Shown here in pieces: positions 34,800 to 48,900 of a DNA stretch of 64,000 nucleotides. The first letter of the stretch is position 1. Each line of letters opens with the position of its first letter. This stretch comes from Ehretia macrophylla (Eukaryota > Streptophyta > Magnoliopsida > Boraginales > Ehretiaceae): contig CM075781.1 in assembly GCA_037974665.1 (NCBI GenBank), positions 34,573,235-34,637,234 on the forward strand, written 5' to 3'. Under the pieces are notes generated by a model that was not told the origin of the DNA, searched no databases, and was given only the letters and a program-made list of their open reading frames with translations. Made by a program: the position numbers and the translations under genes.

Positions 34800-35600
34800 C
34801 CAATCCTGAGATTGAAGAATTCAAGAATGTCATGACGCGAGAATATGAGATGACCGATCTTGGTCTTATGAAATATTCTTTTTGGCATGCAAATCAAGCA
34901 AGAGCCAAGCCAAATATTCATCTCTGAAGAAAACTATGCTGATGACTTATTAAGAAAATTATGCATGATGGATTGCAAGCCTCAAGCCACCCCTATGGAC
35001 ACCAATGAGAAGTTGTCCAAAAATGTTGGTAAAGAGGAAGCAGATGAGACATTGTATTGAAGTCTCGTGGGCTCGTTGATTTATCTCACTAATACATGTC
35101 TAGATATTGTACGTGTTGTCAGCATAGTATCCAAATTCATGAGTGAGCCCAACAAAAATCATTTTGTAGCAGCAAAAAGAATATTGAGATATGTAAAAGG
35201 TACAAAAAATCATAGAATCTTGTAAGAGCCAGAAAAGGATTGCAACCTGCATGGATAAACAATGACTAGGCTAGATGCATTGATGACAAACAGAGCACCA
35301 GCGGATACATTTTTTGCTTGGAAAATAAACCAATCTCGTGTTCTTCAAAGAAGCGAGCAATTATTGCACTATCATCAGCTGAAGCAGAGTACGTCGCAAT
35401 GACCAATGCTGAACCTATTTGGTTATGAAGAATTTTGCAAGATCTATGATTCGGAATTAAGGATAATTTATTGTGACAATACGTCAGCAATAACAATGAC
35501 TAAAAAATGAGTGTTTCATAGCAGAACAAAGCATATCAAGATCCGTAATCATTTTATTCATGAGCTAGTTGACACAGGGGATATCAAGTTATGATTTTAC
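34800..35600 (+). pseudogene. Ty1/copia pol fragment (end of RT and RNase H), outer element
   Basis: Reads EFKNVMTREYEMTDLGLM, then ATPMDTNEKL, SLVGSLIYLTNTCLDI and AAKRILRYVKGT, all hallmarks of the copia RT-RNase H connection, and later YCDNTSAITMTKK (RNase H). Several stops and at least two frame changes break it. At 35600 an 8.6-kb LTR element is inserted. The reading resumes at 44204 with YKTKDQLTNTFTKAL. Everything upstream of RT is missing, so the outer element is 5'-truncated. Confidence 0.8.
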
Positions 35601-37068
35601 TGTTGGATTATATGCTCTAAAAGCCAATTTTAGGACATAATAATTAAATTATTTATTTAATATGGGTAGTTTATATAAATATCATTAATGCGATTAATTA
35701 TTGAAATAAAAGTTCTTAGAATAATATTTATAGATTCTATCCTCAAGAATAAGAATATGATTGACAAAATCTATATTCATGAATATATTCTAAAATAGTC
35801 TCCAATCGTATGATAAATTAATTGGGCATTAGTTTATCCGAAAAGATCGGATTACAGTCTACCATTCAAATAATATGAGATATTGGTTTGATCGATTAGT
35901 CTCAAATCGTAAGGGTAGATGTATAAGTGCTTGTTGAGAACAAGTTTCTGAACATGACCGCTAGTACAACGAATTATATGGATTGGTTAATAATTCGTTG
36001 AACAGTGTAATAGTGAAATTATTCCTTAGACCTGAGACACCACGGTTATCTTGTGTTAGGGATAACGTAATTTGCTGGTGCAATAAAGCTAGTCTTCATC
36101 AAGGATTGAATAATGTATTCAATGGTTACAATCTATTTCGGCATGGAGATAGATGGGTGTAGATACGTAATCTGTCGATTAGGGATCCTATGTGATCTAT
36201 TAATCGAGTAACTAGAAATCCTTGGCCAAGGTAGAATAGTAAAAGTCGTTCCACATATTATTCATAAGTTACTGATTAAATAGATTTGGACATATAATTG
36301 AATAATAGAGTTTGACGATCCTATCCATGACTCTGGTTCAATCGGGATAATTTAGACAGAAGGAATTGATTGCATGATTATTACTAAGGGTTCGTACATT
36401 TATACTTTATCATTAGTTGAGTAGTTGTGATATACTGCTAGGTATCACTCATGACTTGCGGAATTAAATTAGAAGAGTTCTAATTAAATATTAATTGGAT
36501 TAATATTATTTTACTGCTAATTAATTTTGAACCCGAGAAGTCATACACAAAAAAGATCGAAGATTAATCAGCAAGAAAAGTAAATTAAATATTGGAAGAG
36601 TCTAATATTTAATTGGACTTAAGACTAATTAGATTGAAATATTAGTCCAATTATTTAATCAGTCGAAGTCCAGTGTTTAGGACTGGCCCAAAAGCTAGAC
36701 CTAACTTGTCTCGTGTTTTCTATAAATAGGAAACTATGATAGACAGAAAAGCTAGCACAATTTCTGTCTTTCATAGAAAATACTTTTCTCTAGAATTCGT
36801 AGTAGGGGTTTGCTAATTGATGGTTCAGATCTCATGTGGATACTTTTGGAGGCTTCACAATTGGGGAACTCTGAATCAATTCAATCTCTACGATGGATTT
36901 GGCATCATAAAAGGTAATCATAAAATCGTCATATGCGTAATTAATGTCGATTATTATGCATGTATATAATCTACGTAAATAGCCATGAACGTGATGCATG
37001 TGTATTAATTATTTTCGCTGCATTTTATTTAATTTAAAAATTTTAAATACCATGCATGATTCTCAACA
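35601..37068 (+). repeat. 5' LTR of the inner copia element
   Basis: Begins TGTTGGATTATATG, ends CATGATTCTCAACA. Contains a possible TATA box, TATAAATAGG, at 36722-36731. Matches 42737-44203. Confidence 0.88.
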
Positions 37069-37069
37069 G

Positions 37070-37082
37070 TGGTATTAAAGCC
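37070..37082 (+). other. Primer-binding site of the inner copia element
   Basis: TGGTATTAAAGCC, one base after the LTR, is a mutated form of TGGTATCAGAGCC, which pairs with initiator methionine tRNA. Confidence 0.75.
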
Positions 37083-40000
37083 ACTGTTCATGCCTTTTAC
37101 GTGGTTATTCGATTATAGCACGATTAAAAGTGTCAATCATAGTTTATGAAACTATTGTGAAAATTAATAGTTCATGAATCTATTAATTTCTATGCCCATA
37201 AATTTAATTGGATTAAATACTTACCCTAATGTTTCTTCCCGAAATTAATTTCATAAATCCATCTTATGAAATTTGCTAGGTTTCATAAAGTGTTTATGAA
37301 TTGATTTTATTTTATTGAACTATTCAAAAAAGGTTGTTTTTGAATATGTTTCAAATTTAGAAAAACAAAATTTTGTAAAAGTGTTTTTCAAGGGTTTTAA
37401 ATTATGTTTTAGAAATTAATTAAAAAAAAGGTTTTTTTGAATTTCTCCCATACCCCTTCATCTTCCCCAAGGTTGCATCCATGGTGGCTGTAACCTCTAC
37501 CACCCACGGGGTAGCTAGGATGCCCCACGGGTAGTAGAAGGGAGGAGCAGCCGTATGGCATGGCTGTTCCTCATAACAGCCATTACGATTGTTCCTTGAG
37601 GCAGCCATGGTTGCTTTGCTGGGGAGTAGCCATGGTAACTCACGGTAGAGCTGCCATCAGCGCGAGGTCACCGCCTTGCGCTAACGGCTGCTTAGTAGCA
37701 GCGCGAGGTGAAGACCTTGCGCGGTGGCTGCAAACAGCAACAGCATTGCCGCTGTCATGGTGGCATCGACGAGGCTACTTTGTTGGAGAAAAGAAAGGGG
37801 TAAGGGCGGCGCTGTAGGGAAGAAAGGAAAAGAAAAAAAAAATTGGGTTAGGGTTTAGACCAATTTCAGGTCTAGATTTGGATACGGATCCGAACCGAAT
37901 TGGGTCCGAACCTAACCCTAACCCAATGGGTATTTGGTTAATTTTGGTTTTCTTAAATATTTTAATTGGGCTTATGGACTTGGGCTTCCAATTAATATAT
38001 TAAGTTTTTCTTTTTCTTTGGGCTAGTGGGCATATACAAACTTGGGCCCATTATAGATTCAGACTTTAATAAAAATAGTTGGACTTCTTTTATTGTTTGA
38101 TCTAGGCTAATTTAAAATTGTTTTTAAAATTAGCATGGACTACTTTTGTGGTCCATAGTTGGCCAATTTTAATTAGGACTTAAATCAGAAATAGTGTGGA
38201 CTATTTTAATGTTTGAATTGGGTTGTTAGTTTTTGGACTTGGATTTAATTAAAATAGGTTGAACTTGGTTTAATGCTTAAAGTCTAGATTGATCAATTAT
38301 TTTTTTTGACAAATTAATTGAAGAAGCTCAAAATGTATTTTGACACTTTAAATTAATAAATAGTTTATTAATTGTTAAATATAATTTGATTATATTTATA
38401 TTTTGTAAATATGAGACATTTATGGAGTAAATTTAATAAAGAGTTTATTAAATAGAATAAATTTAATAAAGAGTTTATTAAATAGAAAAAATCTAATGTA
38501 AAGAGTTTATATTAGAAAATTACTTGTGTTATACTTGTAGTTAATTAATAAATTATTTATTAATTAAAGTGATTATATTTATTTAAATATGAGATATTTA
38601 AGGATCCAAATTATTAAAGGTGTTTATTAATTAGATAAACCTAATATAATGAGATTATATTGAGAGACTAATTGTGTTATATTCGTGGATTACTTTTTTT
38701 TTATTTGTTATGTATGTGGGTGACCATGAACTAGTCTTGTGTGTATGAATGGATGAATGTCATTGTTTAATTTATTTACCCATTTTGGGTTTTATGTAAT
38801 ATTTTAAAATGAGATTTGCATGCCTCTTATCCCCGTTTTAAAAATGTAAAACCCCTAATCTCATTTATGTATCTCCACTACATTAGGAATCTATGTACAT
38901 AAATATAATGGAAGATCAAGATGAAAACATCAAGAGTTGGTAGGTCCAGTTCGCGAAAGGAGTTTTGTGAAGTCGAGGAGCAGCAGCCCATGAATCTATC
39001 TTGTAGGCCCTTTATTTGATTTAGGAATTCAAACCAGTGGCTCGGGTTGATAGTGCTCCTAGTCCATGATCATCCAATTTTATTTCATGCATTTATTTAT
39101 GTTATTTATGCAATAAATATGTGATGAATGCATGTATGCTTCTATATTATTTATGCGATAAATTGAAATTGGAATCATGTGAAAAGTGAGACCTAAACTA
39201 AAGACCAACAAACCTTCCCAAATTAAATATTAAGTTAATAATAGTGTAGTCTTGAGATGATTATATCATTGCCTTCCGTTATCGTATATTAGTTTATGTG
39301 TTGGGCAAGTAAATAGATGGCTATGGACACATAGAGGTTATTTATTTGTATTAACATTTGAACTAAGTCTATATAAGCATAAGATGTGGGAAATTTGGAT
39401 TCTCACTGACTACCAAAAATCTATAATGTGAGGTGTCAGTGTTGCATTGATCCAAGTTTTTCAGGATAATAAGTTTAACTTAAACAATCTTGAAGACCAA
39501 AAATCTATAATGTGAGGTCGAAAGGATTGAAGGCAAGAATAATTAGAATTTATATGAGATACATTGAATAAGAGGTTATTCATCTATTTATTTTAATTTC
39601 ACCAAAAATCTAAAATGTGAGATGGGTTAAAGTAAATGGGCCCCCGATTCCGCTAAGAAAAACAACTTATTGTTTTTCCATTTTTCACTTGGGAAGTGTG
39701 GGATTCGAAAAATTTAGTGGGGTTATTGTTTGATTTAAAGACCCAAATCAAATGGTTAATAATATAATTATCTAACATCCTTAGAAATTACTGCATACAT
39801 ATAATATTGGATATGAACCTAACCTTCTATTTTGACTAAACCAAACTTCGATGACTAGCTTAATGTTTTGAGAATTGTTCTCAAATATGAGAAAGTCATA
39901 CACGTTCTAGATGTCGAAATAAATTGTCAAAAAGATGCAAAAGAGCATGGATAATGTATCCATCATTAATTACTTACAATAGTTGCGAAGTAAGCAAGAT

Positions 40001-40629
40001 AGGACAACTAGGTATGAGATATCTAGTAGTAGATATGAGATATCTAGAAAATTGTCTCAAATAAAGAATAACTAGAGGAATTGATTTGAGAGCATGTGTT
40101 CTCAGGATGAGTATCTTGAGTCCATGAGTTTATTCATGGTTTATCATTTGCACACAAATCTAATCCTCAAAGTCAATTCCTAATTCTCTCTTGTTCATAA
40201 TGGATTTTTCCGTGTGAATACATTTGACACAACTTTTGGACATGAGAGTCATGTATCAAGGGTAGATCTGGAAAGGTGGAACATAATTGGTAAAAGGAAA
40301 TTATTTACACTGCAAGAAAGGAGAAAAACTAGGAGAGGAAAAATCCAAAAGAATCTCAAAGAGTTTGAGGAGAAAAAGACGTCCTCTATAAATATACCTC
40401 ATTTTCTCATTCACCCATCTGGGTGTTCATTAAATTGAGCAATTGCCGCTCATATACATAATGTCGCTAAAATATTATATCTGTTTCATGGACTATGAAT
40501 GTTCATTTATTTGGGAAATAAATGAATCGACACTGGTAAAATAATGAACAAGTTTTATATGCATGATGTAAAACGTGATGGAAAGATAAACGAGTAATAT
40601 GAGAGATCAAGAGATACAGATAACTCTAA
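37083..40629 (+). other. Leader and degenerate gag region of the inner copia element
   Basis: A GC-richer stretch (37440-37830) with unrelated short frames on both strands is followed by very AT-rich sequence (38300-38700) containing repeated AAATTTAATAAAGAGTTTATTAAAT blocks (about 38427-38490). No gag motif could be read with confidence. Confidence 0.5.
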
Positions 40630-42720
40630 ATTATTGTGCCACTTACGATTAGGTCATAGAGGAGAAACAAGAATCACTCAATTGGTGAAAGAAGGACTGG
40701 TAATCCCTTGATACCCCGGGACATTTCCAACACGTGGATCTTGTGTGCTTAAAAAATTATCAAATCGTCCTTTATAGGACAAAGTCAAAGGACCACAAAT
40801 ATTTAGGGTTTATACATAGGGATACATATGGGCCATTTGCCAAAATAGCCCAATAAAGATTTAGCTACCGTACATATACTTATGATTGTCATAAGTATGG
40901 ATTTGAATCGTTTGAAGGGTTCAAAGAATTCAGAGCTATAGTAGTAAATCAAAAAATAAGAAGTAAGTCAATTAGTCTTAAGTACCTCATATAGGATATG
41001 AGATAATAGAATACCTAATCTTAAGGTGTTAAGAATGAGGGTTATTCTACCTTTGATTAAAGGCTTAAGTTTGATAAATTGAAAGTAAGATCGGATAAGA
41101 TCAGTTGGTTATCTTAAGGATTTGTTGGGATATAACTTTTATCATCTTGTTGACAAGAGAGTCAGTTAACAAGTATGACTCCTTTTTGGAAGAATTGTTC
41201 ATTTAAGAAGGTAGTATAGGAAGAAGAATATGACCCAGTAGGAGTCACTAAACAACCAGTTGAGCCGAGTCAAATCTAGGATTTGATTCTAGAAAACCCA
41301 ATCCAAAAACAACTGATTATTTCACAATTTTTCCAGATTAATAAGATGACAATAATCAAGTTGAAGATTTTTATCAGTTATGAAAAGCTATGTTTGACAT
41401 AAGCTTATAATGACTTAAGACCATAAAATCTTAAATGAATTTCATGCAAACTTGTGGACCTACAGGTCATACAAGAGAGAGAAAGGTGAAGACCTTTATG
41501 ACATGGTGAAAGATCATAGGCAGGGAGTTGAGTATGAGGAAATCTTTTCACCAATTGTTGAAATTCATTATGATTTATTGGCCATAGTTGCATACTACTG
41601 TTATGAGATATAATATATGGATGTCAAAATGGCATTCTATAATGAAGACATTAATATGGGATAACCAATATGTTTTGAGTCCGGTGATAAGTCACAAAGA
41701 GTGCATGCTAAAAGGATCCATTTATGGATTTAACCAAACCTAAAAGAATCTAGAATATTCGATTAGATCGTTTGACTTCATTGATAATGAAGATAAACCT
41801 TGACTACACAAGTAGGTCTAGATATTCAAATAATATATCCAAGTAAATTTTGGGATAATCCGCCTAAATCCTTGGAAGTCGATCTATAGCGATAGATCAA
41901 AAGGATTAATGGGGTTTTTCCGAAAAGGTGTTAAAGATGTTTAACATGTACATAGATTCTAAAATAGGGTTGTTCTCTTTTAAGACATTACATTTATCTC
42001 TCTAGAGCTGTGAGTCCTAAGACTGCTAAAGATAGAGAGACTGGACACATAAGGTTCAAAGTGCTGCAGGAATTGAGAATCTTATATAGGTCATGTTGTG
42101 TACAAAGACACGATACCATAAATTCTATAAGTGTTATGAGCAGATATATGTCTGGTCCAGGTTAGGAATGCTGGAAAACAATCAAGAACATTCTTAAGCA
42201 TTAGAGAAAGACTGAAGAAATGTTATTGGTATATGCAGAAAGGTAAAACTTAAAGTTTTACAAATTCAGGCTGAGAGTCTAAAGTGGATTATTGAAAATC
42301 CATATCTAGGTTTATACTCAACTGTAATGAAAGAACAATTATTTGAAGAGGTTCCAAATATTGGTAAAATTGCAAATTTCAGAGGTTGAGTGTATCGTTG
42401 CATCAGATGTAACAAGAGAAAGCGGTTTGGATCTAGTAGTAAGTAACTAAACTCAGGATAGTTCTTTCCATTAAGTTTATGGGTAGTGCTGTAACGACAA
42501 TGGAGTTGTAGCGCAAGGTAAAGAACCTAGGTCTCACTGGAGATCCAAGCGCGTTAAAGAGGCATTACCACATCGATCAAAGATTGTGGAAATAATGATA
42601 TTATGTAGTAAATAACGCCAACAGTTGACGGCGCTAATGCACTGACTAAGGCAATGATTTAGCAGTCATTAGATTACCATCTTGAGAAGATGGGTATGAA
42701 ATACCGGAATGATTGGCTTT
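40630..42720 (+). pseudogene. Copia pol remnant of the inner element
   Basis: At about 40637-40710 the GAG-pre-integrase motif CHLRLGHRGETRITQLVKEG is clear. Integrase core traces follow (GPFAKIA, then FEGFKEFRA near 40900). RT is visible at about 41520-41660 (VEYEEIFSPIVEIHYDLLAI and YMDVKMAFYNEDI). The RNase H end is near 42600-42720 (GANALTKAM, DYHLEKMGMKYRNDWL). Stops and frame shifts separate every block, so nothing is functional. Confidence 0.78.
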
Positions 42721-42736
42721 AGTGCAAGTGAGAGAT

Positions 42737-44203
42737 TGTTGGATTATATGCCCTAAAAGCCAATTTTAGGACATAACAATTATATTATTTATTTAATGTG
42801 GGCAGTTTATTTAAATATCATTAATACGATTAACTATTTAAATAAAAGTCCTTAAAATAATATTTATATATTCTATCCTTAAGAGTAAGAATATAATTGA
42901 CAGAATTTATATTCATGAATATATTCTAAAATAGTCTCCAATCGTAGGATAAATTAATTGAGTGTTAGTTTATCTGGAAAGATCAGATTACAGTCTACCA
43001 TCCAAATAATATGAGATATTGGTTTGGGCAATTAGTCTTAAATCGTAAGGGTAGATATATAAGTGTTTTTGAGAACAAGTGATTGGACATGACCATTAGT
43101 ACAACAAATTACATGGAATGGTCAATAATTCGTTGTACTGTGTAATAGTGCAATTATTCCTTAGACCTGAGACACCACGGTTATCTTGTTTTAGGGATAA
43201 CGTAATTTGCTGATGCAATAAAACTAGTCCTCATTAAGGATTTGATCATTTACTCAATGGTTACGATCTATTCCGACATAGAGATAGGTAGGTGTAGATA
43301 CGGAATCTGTCAATTAGGGATCCTATGCAATCTATTAATCGAGTAACTAGAAATCCTTGGCCAAGGTAGAATAGTGGAAATCGTTCCACGGATTATTCAT
43401 AAGTTACTGATCAAATAGATTTGGACATATGATTGAGTAATAGAGTTTGACGACCCTATCCATGACTCTGGCTCAATCGGGATAATTTATACAGAAGGAA
43501 TTGATTGCATGATTATTACTTAGGGTTCGTACATTTATACTTTATCATTAGTTGAGTAGTTGTGATATACTACTAGGTATCACTCATGACTTGCGGAATT
43601 AAATTAGAAGAGTTCTAATTAAATATTAATTGGATTAATATTATTTTATTACTAATTAATTATGAACCCGAGAGGTCATACACAAAAGAGATCGAAGATT
43701 AATCAATGAGAAAAGTAAATTAAATATTGGAAGAGTCTAATATTTAATTGAACTTAAGACTGATTAGATTGGAATATTAGTCCAATCATTTAATCAGTGC
43801 AAGTCCAGTGTTTAGGATTGACCCAAAGCTAGACCTAACTTGTCCAGTGTTTCCTATAAATAGGATATTATGATAGACAGAAAAATTAGCACAATTTATG
43901 TCTTTCATAACAAATACTTTTCTCTAAAACTTGTAGTGTAGGTTTTGTTAATTGATGGTTCGGATCTTGTGTGGATATTTTTGGAGGTTTCACAATTGGG
44001 GAGCTCTAAATCGATTCAATCTTTATGATGGATTCAGCATTTTTAAAGGTAATCCTAAAATCCTCCTATGCGTAATTAATGTCGATTATTATACATGTAT
44101 GTAATCTACGTAAATAACAATGAATGTGATGCATGTGTATTAATTATTTATGCTTCGTTTTATTTAATTTAAAAATTTTAAATACCATGCACGATTCCCA
44201 ACA
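42737..44203 (+). repeat. 3' LTR of the inner copia element
   Basis: Starts TGTTGGATTATATG after the purine-rich GCAAGTGAGAGAT and ends GATTCCCAACA before the TTTAC duplication. Confidence 0.88.
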
Positions 44204-44316
44204 TTTACAAGACAAAAGATCAATTGACTAATACTTTTACAAAGGCACTTTCGCGTCTGAAGTTCGAGGCATTACATGAAATGCTTGGGGTTACACAAAT
44301 GAACACTAAGGGGGAG
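44204..44316 (+). pseudogene. C-terminal end of outer copia pol
   Basis: YKTKDQLTNTFTKALSRLKF then EMLGVTQMN, the usual copia polyprotein terminus. It continues the coding left at 35600 once the inner element and one TTTAC copy are discounted. The polypurine tract AAGGGGGAG follows. Confidence 0.8.
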
Positions 44317-44889
44317 TGTTGATATTCTATTGCTCATTCAACAACCAATAGACATTAAAAAATATGGCATGATAAATCTATTCCCACTACAATGCACTAA
44401 GAATTTAATATTGGGCATGATAGATAGATTTTTGTCTAGAATATACGTAGTGCATCTTCCACTTTGCGTAAAAAATTGTACCATTAGAATGGTGTAGAAG
44501 TTTGCCCGTGTGTTGTGCAAATATAAATATAGGAGTATCATTTGCATTGTAAACCAAGCCATCAGAAGTTCAATAATAAGCATTGCATTGCTTTCATCTA
44601 ATTCAATATATTCCATCTCCTTCTGCACCATAACAAACAAACCCATTTTTACTACTGGCCAAATTCCATCACTGTGGACTTTGAGATCATACCCGTCTTA
44701 TTCTGGTGCATATTCTTCAGCAAATGTATGATGCCTATGTTAGTGGAAGAAAAAATTGGTATCGTGGAGTTGATCAGTTGTAGATCGTGATACCTTCAAA
44801 AATATGCTTCCTAATATTTTTTCCTTTTGCTATTATAGGTCAACCCATAACTAGTTGGTGCCTAGCTAGTATCCTATTTATTTTCAACA
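44317..44889 (+). repeat. 3' LTR of the outer copia element (end tentative)
   Basis: Starts TGTTGATATTC immediately after the polypurine tract. ATTTTCAACA at 44880-44889 is a fitting terminus, giving 573 bp. There is no second LTR in the window to confirm it. Confidence 0.5.
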
Positions 44890-44913
44890 TACTATATAAA
44901 CTTATGTTGTGAC

Positions 44914-45899
44914 CAGAGATGACAATAGGGACGGGTTTTATGAGCACCAACCCAACCCGACCTGAAACGGGGCGAGAATTGGGGTGGAAAATGGGAAATA
45001 AGGTGGGAAGGGGGAGGGGGTGGAAATTAACTTTTAATACCTTCGCGGGGACGGGACGGGGCTCGGGATAAGCATTTCCCGCCCCACATAACCTGCCTCA
45101 CATACATATGTAGTTATTTTTATATCTTTAGTTTACATATGTATTAAAATTCTAAAATTCTAAATGTAAAAATATAGAAAAATGACATTAGATAAAATAT
45201 TATAAAAAATGGAGGAGAAAAAATAGATTATTCAAAAAGATTTTATAATCATTCTTTTAATCAAGACCATTACAAAGCATTAATTGAGTTTTGCTATCAT
45301 TTCACATAAATAACTTCATTTTACTATTGATCACAATGGTTTAAGAAATTTATTAGTTGTTCCCAATTGTACATCAAAATAGTTTTAAATAACATAATTA
45401 AGGACGAATCAACAATTACTATTATATGTGGCATGCGATAAACAAAAAAAAATTTATAATAATAAATACGATCCCATAACCCAAAGAAGTATTCTTTGTC
45501 CATATATAGTTCTCATACACAATGGTTTGAGTTAGAATTTATTTTAAATGCTTAAGATTCAGTTATGATAAATTTATTTTTACTATTTAACTGCAAGCAT
45601 AAAACTCGATATATGATTAATATTTAAATTTTATTTAAAATAATTTTTTTTATATTTATGATCATTAATTTTAAATTTATATTTTAAAGTTGCATGGTTT
45701 TAATTAAATTTAATATCGTAAGGTTTAAAGAAAATTGAAAAAATTCACGGGTAATCTCCATTCCCCAAAGGGATTCGGGGACAAGGCAGGAGCAAGGGAT
45801 GAGGGTATAAAATCTGTGGACGGGAGTTGGGAGGACTTTTTAAGAGGCGGGACATGGGGATAGATCCCCTGCCCCAAACCCGTCCCATTGTCATTCCTA
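44914..45899. mobile_element. Non-autonomous hAT-type element
   Basis: Ends CAGAGATGACAATAGGGACGGG and CCCGTCCCATTGTCATTCCTA are imperfect inverted repeats of the hAT style (CAGRGATG...). The flanks GTTGTGAC (44906-44913) and GTCATGAC (45900-45907) agree at 6 of 8 bases, fitting a decayed 8-bp target duplication. The interior is AT-rich and non-coding, with GC-rich subterminal regions. Confidence 0.65.
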
Positions 45900-45927
45900 G
45901 TCATGACGAAGCTGGTGGCTATCCGCA

Positions 45928-48900
45928 AGGGACTTGGCTCCGCTACAATTCCTTTCTCTATAATTTCATGCAATAGTTATCCCGATTAATGCTAAGTATC
46001 ACTAAATATCATCTGTGGACTATATTAATCTTGCTAAACTAATTTTTTAACTATGGTTAGAAACTATTAAATACCAAAATCTTAACTACCATATTTAATT
46101 AGAAAAACAAATATATAAATATATAATTCTAAAAAAAATATCCATTCATGCCCCAAGAATAACTATTCAATATAATTTAAGATAATCACAAATAAAGTTA
46201 TTAAATCTACTATCAACACGAGTTAGCTCAAACAAAAAATAAAAGAAATAAACAAAAAGTTTGAAGCTTTATAAAGAACAAGGTAGAGAAGCAGGAAAAA
46301 TAATTTCTTTGCAGTGTTGAAATGTGATCTAAATAAATAATAATAATAATAATGGATATCTTTAAAATTGTATAAATGAGCTTCGTTTGAAGTTGTTTTA
46401 CTATAATTGTTTCAACAGTAACAATAAAAAATCCTGTAACGCCCCGATCCCTCACGAGACCGGAGGCTTTAATAACCATGCTATTCTTAACCCAATACCA
46501 AACCCAGTCTCAAAATTTTAGGAAAAAACGGAAAGAGTCTCCCCTGTACCGTGGATATTCTGAAAACCTGTAAACATTCAATAAGCTATAGAACATCAAT
46601 AAAGCCATTTTCAAAATAAAGATCCTAACTTTAAGGCCATCCGAGCCTTAAGACATACAAACAGTTTAGATACACACAAGCATGCATTTATAACTTAACT
46701 TATTTACAAAACCGCTTATCATGCCACTCTATGATAGCTTTTAAACATTCTTAGAAATTGAAAACAACCAGTCATTCACTCCCAAGCATGCAAAGAAGCT
46801 AAGAGCAGAAATATAAGTTATTACATGTCATAGTTCATATCTCCTACTACAATCAACTAGCATTTAGCTTACAATCACTCAAACATGTACATAACCACTT
46901 AGGCTACAAAATAGAAAATAAGGTAAAGCAAACAAGATCTCCACATAACAGCAATAACCATAAATCTACCTCACGCAATTAGACACTGCAACTAAGGTAA
47001 CTGATCCGCCTGTACCTCTAGCTCTTCACCTTCAACAAAAACAAGTTGAGGTTCAACCCCAGGGTCTCCTGAAACATGTTAGCGAGGTATGAGCAACCAC
47101 TGTTGCCCAGTGAGGGATAAAGGCCAATCGGGACGTGCAATGCAACAAATATAACAGGTAACAAGAAAGGCAAGTAAAGTACATTTAGAACAGTAAATAA
47201 CCACACATATCAAAGGATACGATACACTTAAGCCCAACACTCCATGATTCTCTTATCTTTGACCACGATCCACGATCCACGAACCATGATCAATGTGCCG
47301 GCATAACCCCAATCACTCTAGTGGGTGTACTCCGGATGTACCCCGATAATCCTACGACCCAACATCCCCTGGCAATCTCCGGACCAGGCGAATGAGGGAC
47401 TAGGGCACGGAGTTTGAATATCCACCGGCAAGCCCTCTGTCGCCCAGCCAATATTCAACACATCCGCCCCTGACACTATGGTTGCGCAACCACTATGCAA
47501 TGCACTTAACAATGGCAATATAATATCAACAACCTAAGCTATAACACGTAGGAGGATCAACAAAGTAGGTTGATCTCGGAATAGTTAGAATATAAGCAGT
47601 TTATACAAGCATTTAAGCCATTTACAAAGGAGCATAATCAAGTTACACATGGAATTATACCAAAAGCTCTAAAACAACTTGAAACCACATTTAAACACCC
47701 AAGGAATCAAGCCAAGGTCTTAGAAGCATGGAACAGTTGAATTTGCACCTAAACCCCTTTGTTATTCAATCTGTTTTCCTTCCAAACTCATGTTAATGAT
47801 TCAAATTCAAGAGGAAGCAATACCAAACTTCTAACTAACCCTTAAGGTACCCCTACAACCCTCAAACACATTCAATTGCCCGTAATTACCCCAAAAGCCC
47901 CAATTTCCCTCTTATAGCTTTGAACTACACATACCTCAACCGGGCTTCAAACAAGGGTTAGCAAAGCTTTTATAGCACCTAGGTAGCCTAAGAATACCAA
48001 ATGTGAAGCCCGAATCCACCTGGATTAGCATTAACCCCGAAACCCCTTTTATAAAGTTGGCTATTTCACATTTTATTCAAGTTTCGAGCAATGTGAGTGC
48101 ACGGGGCTATTAGACTACCTTCATTAACACTTAAGGCATCTATTAGAAGTATTGAATCAATATAATACGCGCAATTACATAAAACCCTAGAAATCCCGTC
48201 ACTATTCACCTCATAAATTCAAATGACGATTCCAACCATTTAAAATGCGAACTAATGGCTCAAATATGTTCTCTAGCACTTATATACAAGGTATAATAGC
48301 ATAGATAAGCTTTGCAATAGCATTTGATAACATTTTCAACAAATCAAGAAAAATGTAACATTTTAGATATGCATAAAAAGTCATGAAAACCCTCACCAAT
48401 TGCGAGTAGGAACTCTCGGGAGGCTAGCAAACACCCTAAACTACGTGCTCCTAGCTTGGCTTGGCTTGGCTTGAAGATTTGATGAGCAAAATCCTCTCAT
48501 TCTCCTCCTATGCTATTCTCGGATTTGCTACAGTAAAATCTGAATCTTCCTTTTTTTTTTTTTTTTTTTGCTAAGTTATGACTTATGTTGTGTGTTGTGT
48601 GAGTATATGTTTGGGTGGGGCATGTTGGGTGCTTAAATGGTCTATTAAAATGAGCTTAGTTAGCTTTAAAACAAGTCCATTGCACATCAATTAAGTTAGC
48701 TAACTAAAACATTATGTTTCATACGTAACACTATTCACTAGTTCACTAAACTATTTTCTAAACGAAGGTTCCTATCGCTCCTAGCTCAAATGCATATTTT
48801 TCCCATTCCTAAAACAATTAATATGATTTAAGAAAAATGCTAATTCATGGTAATTATGTAGTTGAAAAATAGAATGAATAGTAACTAAAGAAGACAACAA

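Larger units (their letters stand above)
35601..44203 (+). mobile_element. Ty1/copia retrotransposon, complete ends, decayed coding region
   Basis: TGTTGGATTATATG...CCCAACA with exact 5-bp duplication TTTAC (35596-35600 and 44204-44208). LTRs are 1468 and 1467 bp, with an initiator-Met-type primer site after the 5' LTR. The internal region (37069-42736) keeps recognisable copia order: GAG-pre-integrase, integrase, RT, RNase H. All are full of stops. It is inserted in the RNase H end of another copia element. Confidence 0.88.

Noticed and set aside
37420..37817. GC-rich frames in the copia leader
   Set aside because: Opposing frames on both strands, no conserved motif, and position is between primer site and pol of a decayed element.
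34800..44316. Integrated pararetrovirus
   Set aside because: All readable pol motifs are Ty1/copia type (GAG-pre-integrase, integrase, YVKGT, FTKAL). No movement or coat protein motif is present, and LTRs with target duplications are present.
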